A DNA stretch of 64,000 bases from Candidatus Krumholzibacteriota bacterium (GCA_016932415.1 JAFGCX010000030.1:1-64000), one strand, 5' to 3'. Counted from the stretch's first letter, positions 1 to 8,537 are shown. Program-made: numbers and translations. Notes: generated by a model from the letters alone, not told the origin.

Positions 1-54
1 CCTTTTAGAAAATGGTTGTTCGTGGCGTTATTATAACGCCGATTTATTGGAGGA

Positions 55-157
55 GTCCATTCCATCACTTGCAGCAGACGGCTCCGGCCTGTCACGGTCC
101 TTGCTTGGGCAAGGCCCGCGCTAGGAAAGCCCGCGGCTGAACCGATGGATGCTAGAC
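55..157 (+). mobile_element. integron attC-like site 1
   Basis: Imperfect palindrome of about 103 bases. CCATCACTTGCAGC on the left pairs with GCTGAACCGATGG on the right. The right end GCTAGAC is one base from the attC R' core GTTRRRY, and the left core (GTCCATT) is degenerate. The middle (CTGTCACGG, then GGCCCGCGCTAG) is shared with the sites near 1025 and 1950, which is the best support. It would close a cassette lying left of the window. Confidence 0.6.
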
Positions 158-197
158 CGGAATGAAATTGCAATATCACCTAAGGAGTAATTTATAA

Positions 198-1016
198 ATG
201 GAAAACCTTCATTACACGTTCGCTGGAATTTTGTTTGTTTGGGCTTTAATAACAGTAGTATTTACACAAAGATCCTTGAGGGCAGAGGGGACAAAATCCC
301 CAATAATTAATTATCCAAATCGAGATGCTTCTGAATTATTAAATATATTTGAAAAAAGATACAATGCTTACCTTGAAGAAAAAAAACGACTTGAGCGATT
401 GATTATAATACAAGCATCACTTATTGGTATCACAGCTTCTCAAATATTTCAGCCAACAAAGATAGCTACATTTAATCTTTTCAACATCAATCTTCCTATT
501 GTAGCATTCAGTTTAATGGTGCCCTTTATGTTGCTTTATGTTTGGGGACGGTTTGGGATAACTCTCGACACTTTAATTGATACACGTCTTTCATTGAATG
601 TTCTTTTAAAGAAATTGGATGATCCTAAGATAGGTGCCGATTCGTTACGACCTACCCTGCGAGACAATGGAGTGGTTGACTCTTATCTTGCATACTATAG
701 CCCGGAAAACTTAGATCGACCGGAGAAAGAACCACAATGGTTGAGCAAATTATATATGCCCTTTTTTGGAGTTTTCTTCTCTGCTGCGCATAGTTCGATA
801 TTTTGTATATTATGGAAACAAATAGAACGGTGGTCAGATTGGAGATCATACTACTTTGGTATCATTCTTTTTGTATTTTTTGGTTTCTTTATTACCATTA
901 CTCATTATCATTTTGGATTCCGGCGTGGATCTGGAAGTACCAGTACGGCAATAGTGATTTTAACCTTTATAATAAGTATTATATTTATTTTGGTACCTAA
1001 ATTATTGAGATCGTGA
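198..1016 (+). CDS. multi-pass membrane protein of an integron cassette, unknown function
   Basis: 272 residues. I do not recognise the family. Hydrophobic stretches at about residues 6-24, 70-88, 98-118, 185-205, 218-238 and 248-268 suggest five or six membrane spans, with a charged region (about 45-68, rich in Glu and Lys) between the first two. AAGGAG ten bases upstream supports the start. The gene fills the space between two attC-like sites and reads in the same direction as they do, so it behaves as a gene cassette. Its codons are AT-rich compared with the genes after 6.4 kb. Small membrane proteins of unknown role are common in chromosomal integrons; nothing here shows a specific function. 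Confidence 0.8.
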   Translation: MENLHYTFAGILFVWALITVVFTQRSLRAEGTKSPIINYPNRDASELLNIFEKRYNAYLEEKKRLERLIIIQASLIGITASQIFQPTKIATFNLFNINLPIVAFSLMVPFMLLYVWGRFGITLDTLIDTRLSLNVLLKKLDDPKIGADSLRPTLRDNGVVDSYLAYYSPENLDRPEKEPQWLSKLYMPFFGVFFSAAHSSIFCILWKQIERWSDWRSYYFGIILFVFFGFFITITHYHFGFRRGSGSTSTAIVILTFIISIIFILVPKLLRS

Positions 1017-1024
1017 TGTATTCG

Positions 1025-1122
1025 GTCTAACTCTCGTAGCAGCCGTCGGAGTCTTCTCTGTCACGGCCCCTGCGGGGCAGGGCCCGCGCCAGGCAGCCCA
1101 CAGCTATAACGATTTGTTAGGC
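1025..1122 (+). mobile_element. integron attC site 2
   Basis: The clearest of the three sites. It opens with GTCTAAC, an exact R'' core (RYYYAAC), and closes with GTTAGGC, an exact R' core (GTTRRRY). Just inside, TCGTAGCAG pairs with CAGCTATAACGA with a few unpaired bases, as in the L''/L' arms of attC sites. The 98-base length and the central CTGTCACGG and GGCCCGCGCCAG segments match site 1. It directly follows the 272-residue cassette gene. Confidence 0.8.
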
Positions 1123-1166
1123 CCTATAGAAAGTAAACTGGGGACAACAAATAAGGAGCTAGTATC

Positions 1167-1859
1167 ATAGAAAAGAGATTTCGATATATTTTTATACCAG
1201 TTTTTCTCCTAGTTGCAGCGGCATCCGCTACTGCTATCGGCAGTCTTCTTGTCAGGCACTACAGCGGGCAGCAACTGACGGATTTGTGTTCTAGCCTTCA
1301 GATCATCATTTTCGTGTTCACGGCATCGGCTGGATTTCTTGCTCTCATAAAATACTGGCGGTCTGTTGAAGCTGAGCTTGAACAGAAACGATGGGAAAAA
1401 CTCAAACATCTTGAAAACAGCTTTCAGAGATTCAGAGATCACCATCTTGCAGTAATCCAAGCATTCGATTACCCACATATTTTACGCGAGAAATACCTTC
1501 CGCTCTGCGAAAAGGCAATGGCATATGACGAAACAGGGCCAGAAAATCAAGCTTCAATGGTGACAATTGATGAGATGGACAGTATCCGAGAGTTTGACGA
1601 TTTCCTAGAGTTCTTTGAGAACATTTTCTTTGCGCTCGACCGTCGCCTTGTTGATGTCTCGGACTTGCTCGTATTTCTTAGGTATTACATTTTTCTTCTT
1701 GGTGATGCGTACTTCGATCCTAGTGATGAGCGTCTGAAGCACTACGTTGACCAGTATTACTGCAATATCTCCTCCTTTTTAGAGTTGGTTGAGAAAGAGC
1801 TCAAGGGCGAATCCGACCACTTAATGAACAGGAATTTTGAGAACTATCCGCGAAGATAG
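1167..1859 (+). CDS. membrane-anchored cassette protein, unknown function, apparent ATA start
   Basis: No ATG fits the 5' end. The open frame runs back to ATA at 1167, placed eight bases after a good AAGGAG (1153-1158). From there it encodes two N-terminal hydrophobic segments (about residues 6-25 and 45-60) and then a charged helical region, about 230 residues in all. The next possible start, TTG at 1284, would remove the first span. A real ATA start, a mutated ATG or a base error are all possible. I do not recognise the family. Two spans followed by a long soluble helical domain is a layout often seen in small cassette-borne or effector-like proteins, but no function is supported. The gene lies between attC sites 2 and 3. 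Confidence 0.7.
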   Translation: MEKRFRYIFIPVFLLVAAASATAIGSLLVRHYSGQQLTDLCSSLQIIIFVFTASAGFLALIKYWRSVEAELEQKRWEKLKHLENSFQRFRDHHLAVIQAFDYPHILREKYLPLCEKAMAYDETGPENQASMVTIDEMDSIREFDDFLEFFENIFFALDRRLVDVSDLLVFLRYYIFLLGDAYFDPSDERLKHYVDQYYCNISSFLELVEKELKGESDHLMNRNFENYPRR

Positions 1860-1912
1860 ATGGAGTGAATGACTAACCATTTGGAAATAGAGAGAAATAA
1901 TTTGGGCAAGTG

Positions 1913-2040
1913 ACTTAATTAAGATAAGATTTATAGGCAAGCATACCAATAGGATAAACTTGGCCAAACTATCGGATGCAATTGATGGCTCTGGCAGGGG
2001 CCCGCGCCAGTCCATCCCGCAGATGAAGCTAACGTTAAGT
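1913..2040 (+). mobile_element. integron attC-like site 3
   Basis: It ends with GTTAAGT (2034-2040), an exact R' core. ACTTAAT at 1913 is one base from its complement and is taken as the left core, but the left edge is uncertain. The inner stem pairs GATGGCTCTGGC with GCCAGTCCATC around GGGGCCCGCGCC, the segment also found in sites 1 and 2. It closes the second cassette. Confidence 0.6.
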
Positions 2041-2062
2041 GTTTTGTGGTGAAAGGGTTTAT

Positions 2063-2155
2063 ATGGCAACAAAAGTATTCATAAGTTGGTCAGGTGATTT
2101 GAGTCATAAACTAGCAGAAGCTGTTAGGCAATGGTTGCCAGGCGTTCTTCAATAA
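2063..2155 (+). pseudogene. truncated TIR-domain gene start
   Basis: An ATG frame of 30 codons, beginning MATKVFISWSGDLSHKLAEA and ending at TAA, matches the first strand and helix of bacterial TIR-domain proteins (the xVFISWSG strand, then a helix with AVRQWLP). In intact proteins of this kind about 100 more domain residues follow. Here none of the three frames up to 2377 continues the domain. The fragment starts 23 bases after attC site 3, so it was probably the front of a third cassette, later deleted and joined to the DNA carrying the next operon. TIR domains in defence proteins act as NADases, but this remnant cannot. Confidence 0.6.
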
Positions 2156-2377
2156 AAGATCGGGGAATCTGGAAATTTATAGTAATTCTGAGTTACATAA
2201 AAAAGAGATGATGAGGGATAGTATTGACGATGACTAAGAAGCAACCTAACTACTGCCTGGATCAACCGGAATCTACCAGGTTACAGCTTTTGTGGAGGTA
2301 TATCTTCCTGCATGGAGATCTACAACCAATTCGAAGGTTATTATCGGTACGTAGAGAAATGCAGCTGGAGGTGTAGT

Positions 2378-3607
2378 ATGGAGAAAAAAGCTGTAATTCT
2401 GATGCCATTTAAAAATAACGACAATGAGATGGTCTACGATTATGTGATCGAACCTTCTTTGCGCGAATGTGGATATTCAGTCTATAAAGCAGATGAAGTT
2501 TGTCGTACCGGAGATATTGCAGTCGAAGTCATAAGTCAAATTGTAGATGCTGATCTTGTAATTGTGGAGACAACTGAAGCAAATCCTAACGTGTATTATG
2601 AGCTTGGCATATGTCATACACTGGGAAAGAACACAATACCTATAGCACGGGGACTGGATAGAGTTCCATTTTACATGAAGCAGCAACGTATTCTTACGTA
2701 CGAATCGAAGTCAAAAGAAAGTCATATGGCTTTACGAAGAGAGTTTCTTGACTGGATCAATGAGATTAATTCCGGCTGCAAGGTAGCGGGCAATCCTGTG
2801 GAACTGGCCGAAGGGAGCTTGCCAAAACTTCTGGGGCGCGTAAATGAGGAGATGAAACGTCTTCAGGATCAACGTCGAAGAAGTGAGGCGTTTAACAAAT
2901 TTATAGCAAATGGGCCTCGATATATGGAAGCAAGCGATGGAGTAACTGATGATATCGCTAGGCTTATTGTACAGAGTGAGCCTCAGGTTAGTGGAGTAAC
3001 GGTTGCGGCAGTGCTTGGTACGAGTGCGATCGGTAAATCAAGGCTTAGTGAAAGGCTTGTAAATAGAATAGCTGACCTTGGGTCCGGAAAGACTGTATCT
3101 GTACTTGGAACTGATTGCTATATGCTCTCTCGTGCCGAGAAGTTGGCTAAGGGAGTGCTCGGTTTCGATCCGGAATCGCATCGCCTTGATGAGATGTATG
3201 AGGACATAATGACGCTAATAGGAGGATCTGCAATTGAAGTATGTCCGTACGATCACTCAATCGGAGACAGGGGCAAAGTTATAACGATACAACCTCCTAA
3301 TGTGATTATCGTCGAGGGAGTCCATGCGTTTTTCCATCGACTTGTACCTCATACAGAAGGACTAAGATTTTTCATGCATGCTGATGAAGATACGGCGAAA
3401 GAACTTAAATTCCTTGTCGATTTCCTTGAACGTGGTTACGAGTTAAGAGAAGCCTTTTCACATGCGGATAGAGAATATAGGTCCTATGAGAGGCATACTC
3501 TAGCATTGGTAGGTCAAGCAAATTACATAATCGAAGTTAAGGATTACTGGGATTTTGTAGGTCCAATTCCTATGTCGGACTGGAGAGTTGGACGAAGATC
3601 AATCTAA
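2378..3607 (+). CDS. deoxyribosyltransferase-like domain fused to uridine-kinase-like P-loop domain
   Basis: 409 residues from ATG 2378, chosen because GGAGGTG lies just upstream; an in-frame ATG at 2312 adds 22 residues without a clear ribosome site. Residues 1-130 resemble the nucleoside 2-deoxyribosyltransferase/TIR-like fold: MPF near residue 9, then a DADLVIVET strand and NPNVYYELG, where Glu75 sits at the position of the family's nucleophile. Residues 205-400 look like a phosphoribulokinase/uridine-kinase P-loop domain: GTSAIGKS (214-221), then NVIIVEGVHAFF as the Walker B-like strand. The first domain would break or exchange an N-glycosidic bond of a nucleoside or NAD, and the second would phosphorylate a nucleoside or ribose. 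The substrate is unknown. It heads a three-gene group ending in a SIR2 protein. Fusion of these two activities is unusual. Confidence 0.75.
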   Translation: MEKKAVILMPFKNNDNEMVYDYVIEPSLRECGYSVYKADEVCRTGDIAVEVISQIVDADLVIVETTEANPNVYYELGICHTLGKNTIPIARGLDRVPFYMKQQRILTYESKSKESHMALRREFLDWINEINSGCKVAGNPVELAEGSLPKLLGRVNEEMKRLQDQRRRSEAFNKFIANGPRYMEASDGVTDDIARLIVQSEPQVSGVTVAAVLGTSAIGKSRLSERLVNRIADLGSGKTVSVLGTDCYMLSRAEKLAKGVLGFDPESHRLDEMYEDIMTLIGGSAIEVCPYDHSIGDRGKVITIQPPNVIIVEGVHAFFHRLVPHTEGLRFFMHADEDTAKELKFLVDFLERGYELREAFSHADREYRSYERHTLALVGQANYIIEVKDYWDFVGPIPMSDWRVGRRSI

Positions 3608-3672
3608 AAAGTTATTGATAAGCGAAGGATTCTCTAGCCGGTTTCCTGTTTTAAAATGAAAGGAGCAGCATA

Positions 3673-4008
3673 ATGGGCGAAAATAAAAGGGAAAACATAA
3701 TGGTCGAGCTGGTATTCAGGAATATTAAAGTCACGCATGGCAACGATGTCTATACTGACATGGAGATTAATCCTGGAGATGCAGACTTGTTACAGGTTTA
3801 TGCGGATTTTCCGGGAAATTTACGTCTGTATCATCAAAACTTTGTAAGTGGAAATGCCATCAGGCAGACCAACTTTCATTTGAAGACAAGAAGACCGGTA
3901 TTTCAGTTCACGAAAGGGAATAAGATCGTCGCCAGAGTGCAGATTGATTTTCAACCAGGAAGCGCAAGGATACTCGGTATTTGTGAAGGCAAGGTGTCAG
4001 TAAGATAG
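3673..4008 (+). CDS. small protein of the SIR2 cluster, unknown
   Basis: 111 residues with AAAGGAGCA seven bases before the ATG. I recognise no family. The sequence alternates short hydrophobic and polar stretches with many aromatic residues and few predicted helices, which suggests a compact beta fold. There is no signal peptide, membrane span or cysteine cluster; the single Cys is near the C-terminus. It sits 65 bases after the fusion kinase gene and 24 bases before the SIR2 gene, all on one strand, so co-transcription is likely. In defence operons such small genes are often binding partners, sensors or inhibitors of the effector; that is inference from position only. Confidence 0.7.
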   Translation: MGENKRENIMVELVFRNIKVTHGNDVYTDMEINPGDADLLQVYADFPGNLRLYHQNFVSGNAIRQTNFHLKTRRPVFQFTKGNKIVARVQIDFQPGSARILGICEGKVSVR

Positions 4009-4032
4009 AGGCTATAAACAGATATCTAATAC

Positions 4033-6213
4033 ATGATGCATTTTGTTGAATCAAAGAACATTTATGATATATATCGCGAAATTAAATCCCCGATAAACCT
4101 GTTTGTTGGTGCCGGCATTTCCGTTCCAGAACCTTCTTGTTTGCCGCTTACATTGGGAATTGCTAAATCAATTCTGAGAATGGATTGGTTCGGGGGTGAC
4201 GAACGATTTCCAGTTGAAGATGACAATTTGATCCAAAGAATAGCAAAGAAAGTCAGAATGGAACATTTGTTATCCATTTATCATAAGTGGAGGGGGCATG
4301 ATCCAGGAAATCTGATTACCCAGTTTGGAGAAGCTCGACCTAATTACTACCACAAAAAAATCGCTCAACTTGTTAAAGAGGAAATTGTACAAAGAATATT
4401 CACGACCAATTTTGATTTATGCCTGGAAAAAGCATTCCGGGATGAAGAAATACCCTTCCAGCAGATTATTGACCGCGAAGATTATTTAAATCCTGATAAA
4501 AATAAAATACAGATTGTCAAACTGCATGGCTCTGTCGTCCTGAGTGAAGGGAAATATTTTACGAAAGGTTTAATAACGACACTGGAATCCATTTCACGGG
4601 AAATACCTGTCTGGAAAGCTTCGTGTTTATCGAAAAACATTGAAGAAAATGGATTGGTTTGTATTGGATATAGTGGAAATGATTCATTCGATATAAATCC
4701 CGTATTAAGAGCAGGCAGGAATTCAAAAATTGCCTGGGTGTTTCGCAGACAACCTGATCCAGAGGACTACAGGGAAGCAATCCAGACGTTGGAGATGTCC
4801 CCGAAGTCACAAGCTATTGTGTCAGATATACCCACTTTTCTAGGCGAAAAACAAAAGCTTAAAATGCCTGAAAATGACTTCGCTTTTAAACCAGTAGTGA
4901 ACCTTTCCGAGAGATTTCATCCTTCAATTGTTTTGGGCAAAATATTGGAAGAATCAGGAGAATATGAAGAAGCGAAGGAATACTATCTGAATGTCATTAC
5001 GCTGTCGACAGGGAGCAATTATTGGATGGTTGAGATATTGGATTTACAAAGATCATGGGCAGTCTGCTATTATGAGACCGGTGATTATGATAAGACTCTT
5101 GAATTGTTATCAGTTGGTCAGATGATGTTGCTTGATTACAAGAAAAGAGTATCAGAAAAAAAGGGTGGAATTCTTCCAGCAGAGAAGATGTTGATCCTGG
5201 AAGAGGAACTCTTATATGGCGAAGAATTCATGGTAACTTATAAAATGCTCAATAACATGGAAAAAGTACAATCCATGGAAAAAACTCTGTTTAAAACTTT
5301 GAATGAATTGGAAAAATTGTCTGGCCCGCAGACCACGCACAGATCCCGCCTGCTGTTTAATAGCATTTCAGTAGATTTTCACCTTGTGGAGACTCTGGGC
5401 AAAACAGATTTTGTTGAAGCGAAAGAGTATCTTGAAAACAGTCTTGAAATGAAGAAAGAGATCGGGGATCTGATAGGTACGATATTGGTATTAGGGAAGC
5501 TGAGCATTATTAATCTGTACCTGGGGGATATACCGGCAGCTCAGGATGTCCTGCTAAAGTGTATTGTTACTATCAGAAAGGCAAATACATATGTCGCGAC
5601 AGATTTTCCCCAAAAGATAAAATCGATATTATCAGTGGTATTCTTTCAGCATTTTACTGCCGGGTATTGTCCGGTGAATACCAGGGTGAGATGGGATACG
5701 ATTGATAAAAAACTCATGCAAAAATTTGAGAATTCTCTAAATGATCTGTTGTTCAATATACCTGTCGAAAATCTAGATAGAAAGGGCTTCATAGAGTTTA
5801 TCGAAAGAGAAAGCGATTTGAATCATATTCTGCGATCGATCAGAAATTCTGTCTTAAGAAAGGATAATTTATTAAAAGATGAGGTAGATGAATTCGTCAG
5901 AAAGTATGGAATATCTGTAATTACGCCAGATGACAAGATTCTTCAATATCGTGCAGTTCTTGAAATAATGAATCCTGAAGATACGAATGGTTACTATGCC
6001 ACAAAATATGGGCAGTGGGAGGCGATCGGTTCACAATATGAAAAGGCAGGAGATTACTTTCAAGCTGCGGCAAGTTATCAAAATGCTCTTGATGGTGCTG
6101 AAAATATGATGATTGATATAATGTTCACTCAAGTTGTAAAAGATCATGGGATAGAATATCTTAAGCAAGCAATTGATCGAGTTTCTTCAAAAATAGGGAT
6201 GTCTGGAATGTGA
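4033..6213 (+). CDS. SIR2-domain protein with TPR-like C-terminal region, probable NADase effector
   Basis: 726 residues. The N-terminal 270 residues carry the SIR2 marks: GAGIS (26-30) for NAD binding, the TTNFD motif near 124-128, KLHGS with His165, and CIGYSG near 215. Catalytic Asn, Asp and His are all present. The rest (about 285-720) is helical with repeated Tyr-Glu-Ala patterns such as EESGEYEEAKEYY and GDYFQAAASYQNA, typical of TPR repeats used for sensing or oligomerisation. SIR2 domains joined to large helical regions are known antiphage effectors that destroy NAD. No clear ribosome-binding site precedes ATG 4033. The gene is last in the cluster and AT-rich like its neighbours. A role in signalling rather than defence cannot be excluded. 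Confidence 0.85.
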   Translation: MMHFVESKNIYDIYREIKSPINLFVGAGISVPEPSCLPLTLGIAKSILRMDWFGGDERFPVEDDNLIQRIAKKVRMEHLLSIYHKWRGHDPGNLITQFGEARPNYYHKKIAQLVKEEIVQRIFTTNFDLCLEKAFRDEEIPFQQIIDREDYLNPDKNKIQIVKLHGSVVLSEGKYFTKGLITTLESISREIPVWKASCLSKNIEENGLVCIGYSGNDSFDINPVLRAGRNSKIAWVFRRQPDPEDYREAIQTLEMSPKSQAIVSDIPTFLGEKQKLKMPENDFAFKPVVNLSERFHPSIVLGKILEESGEYEEAKEYYLNVITLSTGSNYWMVEILDLQRSWAVCYYETGDYDKTLELLSVGQMMLLDYKKRVSEKKGGILPAEKMLILEEELLYGEEFMVTYKMLNNMEKVQSMEKTLFKTLNELEKLSGPQTTHRSRLLFNSISVDFHLVETLGKTDFVEAKEYLENSLEMKKEIGDLIGTILVLGKLSIINLYLGDIPAAQDVLLKCIVTIRKANTYVATDFPQKIKSILSVVFFQHFTAGYCPVNTRVRWDTIDKKLMQKFENSLNDLLFNIPVENLDRKGFIEFIERESDLNHILRSIRNSVLRKDNLLKDEVDEFVRKYGISVITPDDKILQYRAVLEIMNPEDTNGYYATKYGQWEAIGSQYEKAGDYFQAAASYQNALDGAENMMIDIMFTQVVKDHGIEYLKQAIDRVSSKIGMSGM

Positions 6214-6233
6214 TGATATTCGCCTGCCCCCCC

Positions 6234-6262
6234 TTGACCGACCTGCCAAAAAACGATATACT
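6234..6262 (+). promoter_or_regulatory. sigma70-type promoter
   Basis: TTGACC, a 17-base spacer and TATACT lie between the SIR2 gene and the secreted protein at 6418. The same -35 form (TTGACC) recurs at 10791 and 29469, so it may be the usual form in this genome. The 5' leader would be about 150 bases. Confidence 0.55.
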
Positions 6263-6417
6263 AGAAACAGGTATAAATCACTAAATTATCATGAAAGGAA
6301 CTGACAGGGAAGATTGCTAATGATCTCTGAAAAACCATCTCGCCTTTCCGGGCGATCTGCCTCTGACGCGAGCCTCGGGCCGTGCCTCTATCTCCCTGCC
6401 GGCAGGGGGGAAGCGTC

Positions 6418-8502
6418 ATGAAAGTCCGATCGAGTTCGCTCGTTATAACAGGCATCTTCATCTTTATCATCATCTTCATGCCCCTGACCTGCGCCAGGGG
6501 GCAGGTGCTGAGCCTTTGGGCGAACGAGCAGAGGACAGCAGCTTGCGTCACTGGCGTACCGGTCATGGCGCCTTATGATATCTACGTTTTTCTCGACCCG
6601 GGGGCCGGAGGGGCGATGGCGGTCGAATACCGGATCGACAGCCCGCCAGGGACACACTCGATTATCGGCACGGAGAACGGCGATTTCATCTCCTGCTCGA
6701 TGGGAGACCCCTTTCTGGAAGGAGTATCCCTCGCGTTCAGCACATGCCAGATAGATCCCGTATGCCTTCAGAAGCTCACAGTGCTTCCGCTGTCGGCCGA
6801 TGTCGCGTATTTCAACTTTGCCCCACACGCAGATACCGGCCTGCTCGCTGTGGCGACCTGCGAAAGCGGGTATCCGAAAGAAGCGGCAAGCGCCTTAAAT
6901 CAATTCGTCTTCAACTACTGCGAGCATACGCCTCCCTATATATCGGCGATAGAAGCTTACAGCCCGATATCGATAAGGGTCGATTTCAATCCCTGCGTCA
7001 ACACGTGGGCTTCGCGTTCCTACTATACCCATTTCACGATGTACGATGTCTCATCTCCGGCTGATACAGCGCGGTTCATAGAGGCGTACCAGGAAGTCGA
7101 TACCTCCGGAGCCCTTTACCTTGTAACGGAAGCTCCGATGGTCGAGGGCACGACATACCGCCTGGAAGCGGATGATGTCTGCTGCGACTGCAACGGGTGC
7201 GGCGATTCGTGGCTCGAATGGACTTATGGCGGAGGCTTCAGCGATCTGCCAGACCTCGATATAATAACATTCCGGACACCGGAGGTCATGCCCGATTCGT
7301 GCGCTTCGATCCCGATTGAATTCCTCGTTGTCAATAACGGCAGCGCCGCGGCGAGCGAGTTCGACATCCTTATCGAGTATTACGATTACCCCGGCATCTA
7401 TCTTACACTTTTCCACGATACATACTTCGACCTCGGTCCGGGAAGCTCGGTGGGAGGCACGATATATATCGACTCGCCCGATTATCTCGACAAGCAGTTC
7501 TCTTTCCTCATAAAGACCGACACCGGTGGCGAAGTCGAGGAATGGATCGAATTCAACAACAATTACGCTTCGGCAAATCGCAGCCACAACCCGTCGATCA
7601 TATCGGTGGAAGACTGCCCCGGCGACTATGGCGGAATGGTGACGCTGCGGTTCAGCTCCTCCTTTATCGATGATATTTTCTCCGGCCCGAGGGTCGATTA
7701 CGAGATATACAGAAGGGACCTACTCGGCGCGGCATGGACATGCATCGACACTCTTCCCGGCACTGACGACCCCGAATACGAAGTGATCGTCGCGACCGAG
7801 GCAGATTCCACTCAGGAAGACGGCGTCGTATGGTCGGCTTTTATGGTGAATGCTCTTGTCGATTACGGAGCGGAGTCATATATGTCGTGCCCCGATTCGG
7901 GGTACTCTGTGAATGATCTCGGCGAAGTCGCCACCGCTCTAGTCTCATCTTCGCTCAGCATCGAAGGAGACCTCATCGTTCTTGCCTGGGAAGTCTCTTC
8001 GATCGATCGGCCTCAGGGGGCCGCCTTCAGGATCGAGAGATCGGAAGGGCAGGGGCCGTTCGAGATGATAGAGGACGCCGTCATCACAGCCGAAGGGATG
8101 AACTTTCGATTCAATGACAGGGATGTCGTTCCAGGAAAATCGTACAGATACAGGGTATATTCTCTCGATGGAAGCGGGGAGCGGCGGCTGCTCTTTGAGA
8201 CGCAGAGCGCCTCGATCTCAGCTGCGCCGCTTGTCCTGACGCAGAACAGCCCGAATCCGTTCAACCCGTCGACAGAGATCAGGTACTGCCTCAGCGCGAG
8301 GTCATTCGTTAACCTCAATATCTACGATGTGAGCGGAAGGCTTGTCATCTGCCTGGTCAGCGAAACGGTCGGCTCCGGCTGGCATACCGCCTCGTGGAAC
8401 GGGATGGATAGCGCCGGAGGCAGGGCAGCTTCGGGAATATATATATACAGGATCGAAGCGGGGAAGGAGAGGGTCTCGAAAAAGATGGTCCTTCTCCGCT
8501 GA
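6418..8502 (+). CDS. secreted multi-domain protein with FlgD/T9SS-like C-terminal sorting domain
   Basis: About 694 residues from ATG 6418, chosen because GGGGGGAA precedes it and a signal peptide follows (MKVRSS, a hydrophobic stretch, then cleavage near CARGQ). Around residues 280-390 there is a CARDB-like immunoglobulin-type domain; a fibronectin-III-like part follows (about 500-600). The last 85 residues contain SPNPFNPSTEIRY and end in GIYIYRIEAG and KKMVLLR, the FlgD-Ig/type A sorting signature of proteins exported to the cell surface in Bacteroidetes-like and candidate phyla. Many acidic residues and paired cysteines (near CCDCNGC) mark the middle. It faces the reverse-strand DUF4384 gene across a shared terminator. 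Ligand or role unknown. Confidence 0.8.
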   Translation: MKVRSSSLVITGIFIFIIIFMPLTCARGQVLSLWANEQRTAACVTGVPVMAPYDIYVFLDPGAGGAMAVEYRIDSPPGTHSIIGTENGDFISCSMGDPFLEGVSLAFSTCQIDPVCLQKLTVLPLSADVAYFNFAPHADTGLLAVATCESGYPKEAASALNQFVFNYCEHTPPYISAIEAYSPISIRVDFNPCVNTWASRSYYTHFTMYDVSSPADTARFIEAYQEVDTSGALYLVTEAPMVEGTTYRLEADDVCCDCNGCGDSWLEWTYGGGFSDLPDLDIITFRTPEVMPDSCASIPIEFLVVNNGSAAASEFDILIEYYDYPGIYLTLFHDTYFDLGPGSSVGGTIYIDSPDYLDKQFSFLIKTDTGGEVEEWIEFNNNYASANRSHNPSIISVEDCPGDYGGMVTLRFSSSFIDDIFSGPRVDYEIYRRDLLGAAWTCIDTLPGTDDPEYEVIVATEADSTQEDGVVWSAFMVNALVDYGAESYMSCPDSGYSVNDLGEVATALVSSSLSIEGDLIVLAWEVSSIDRPQGAAFRIERSEGQGPFEMIEDAVITAEGMNFRFNDRDVVPGKSYRYRVYSLDGSGERRLLFETQSASISAAPLVLTQNSPNPFNPSTEIRYCLSARSFVNLNIYDVSGRLVICLVSETVGSGWHTASWNGMDSAGGRAASGIYIYRIEAGKERVSKKMVLLR

Positions 8503-8537
8503 TTCAGGCCACCCGCCAGATCAAACACGCAAAAAAA

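Noticed and set aside
2122-2128. GTTAGGC inside the TIR fragment, identical to an attC core site
   Set aside because: It falls on ordinary codons (Val-Arg-Gln) conserved in TIR proteins and no partner core or stem is nearby.
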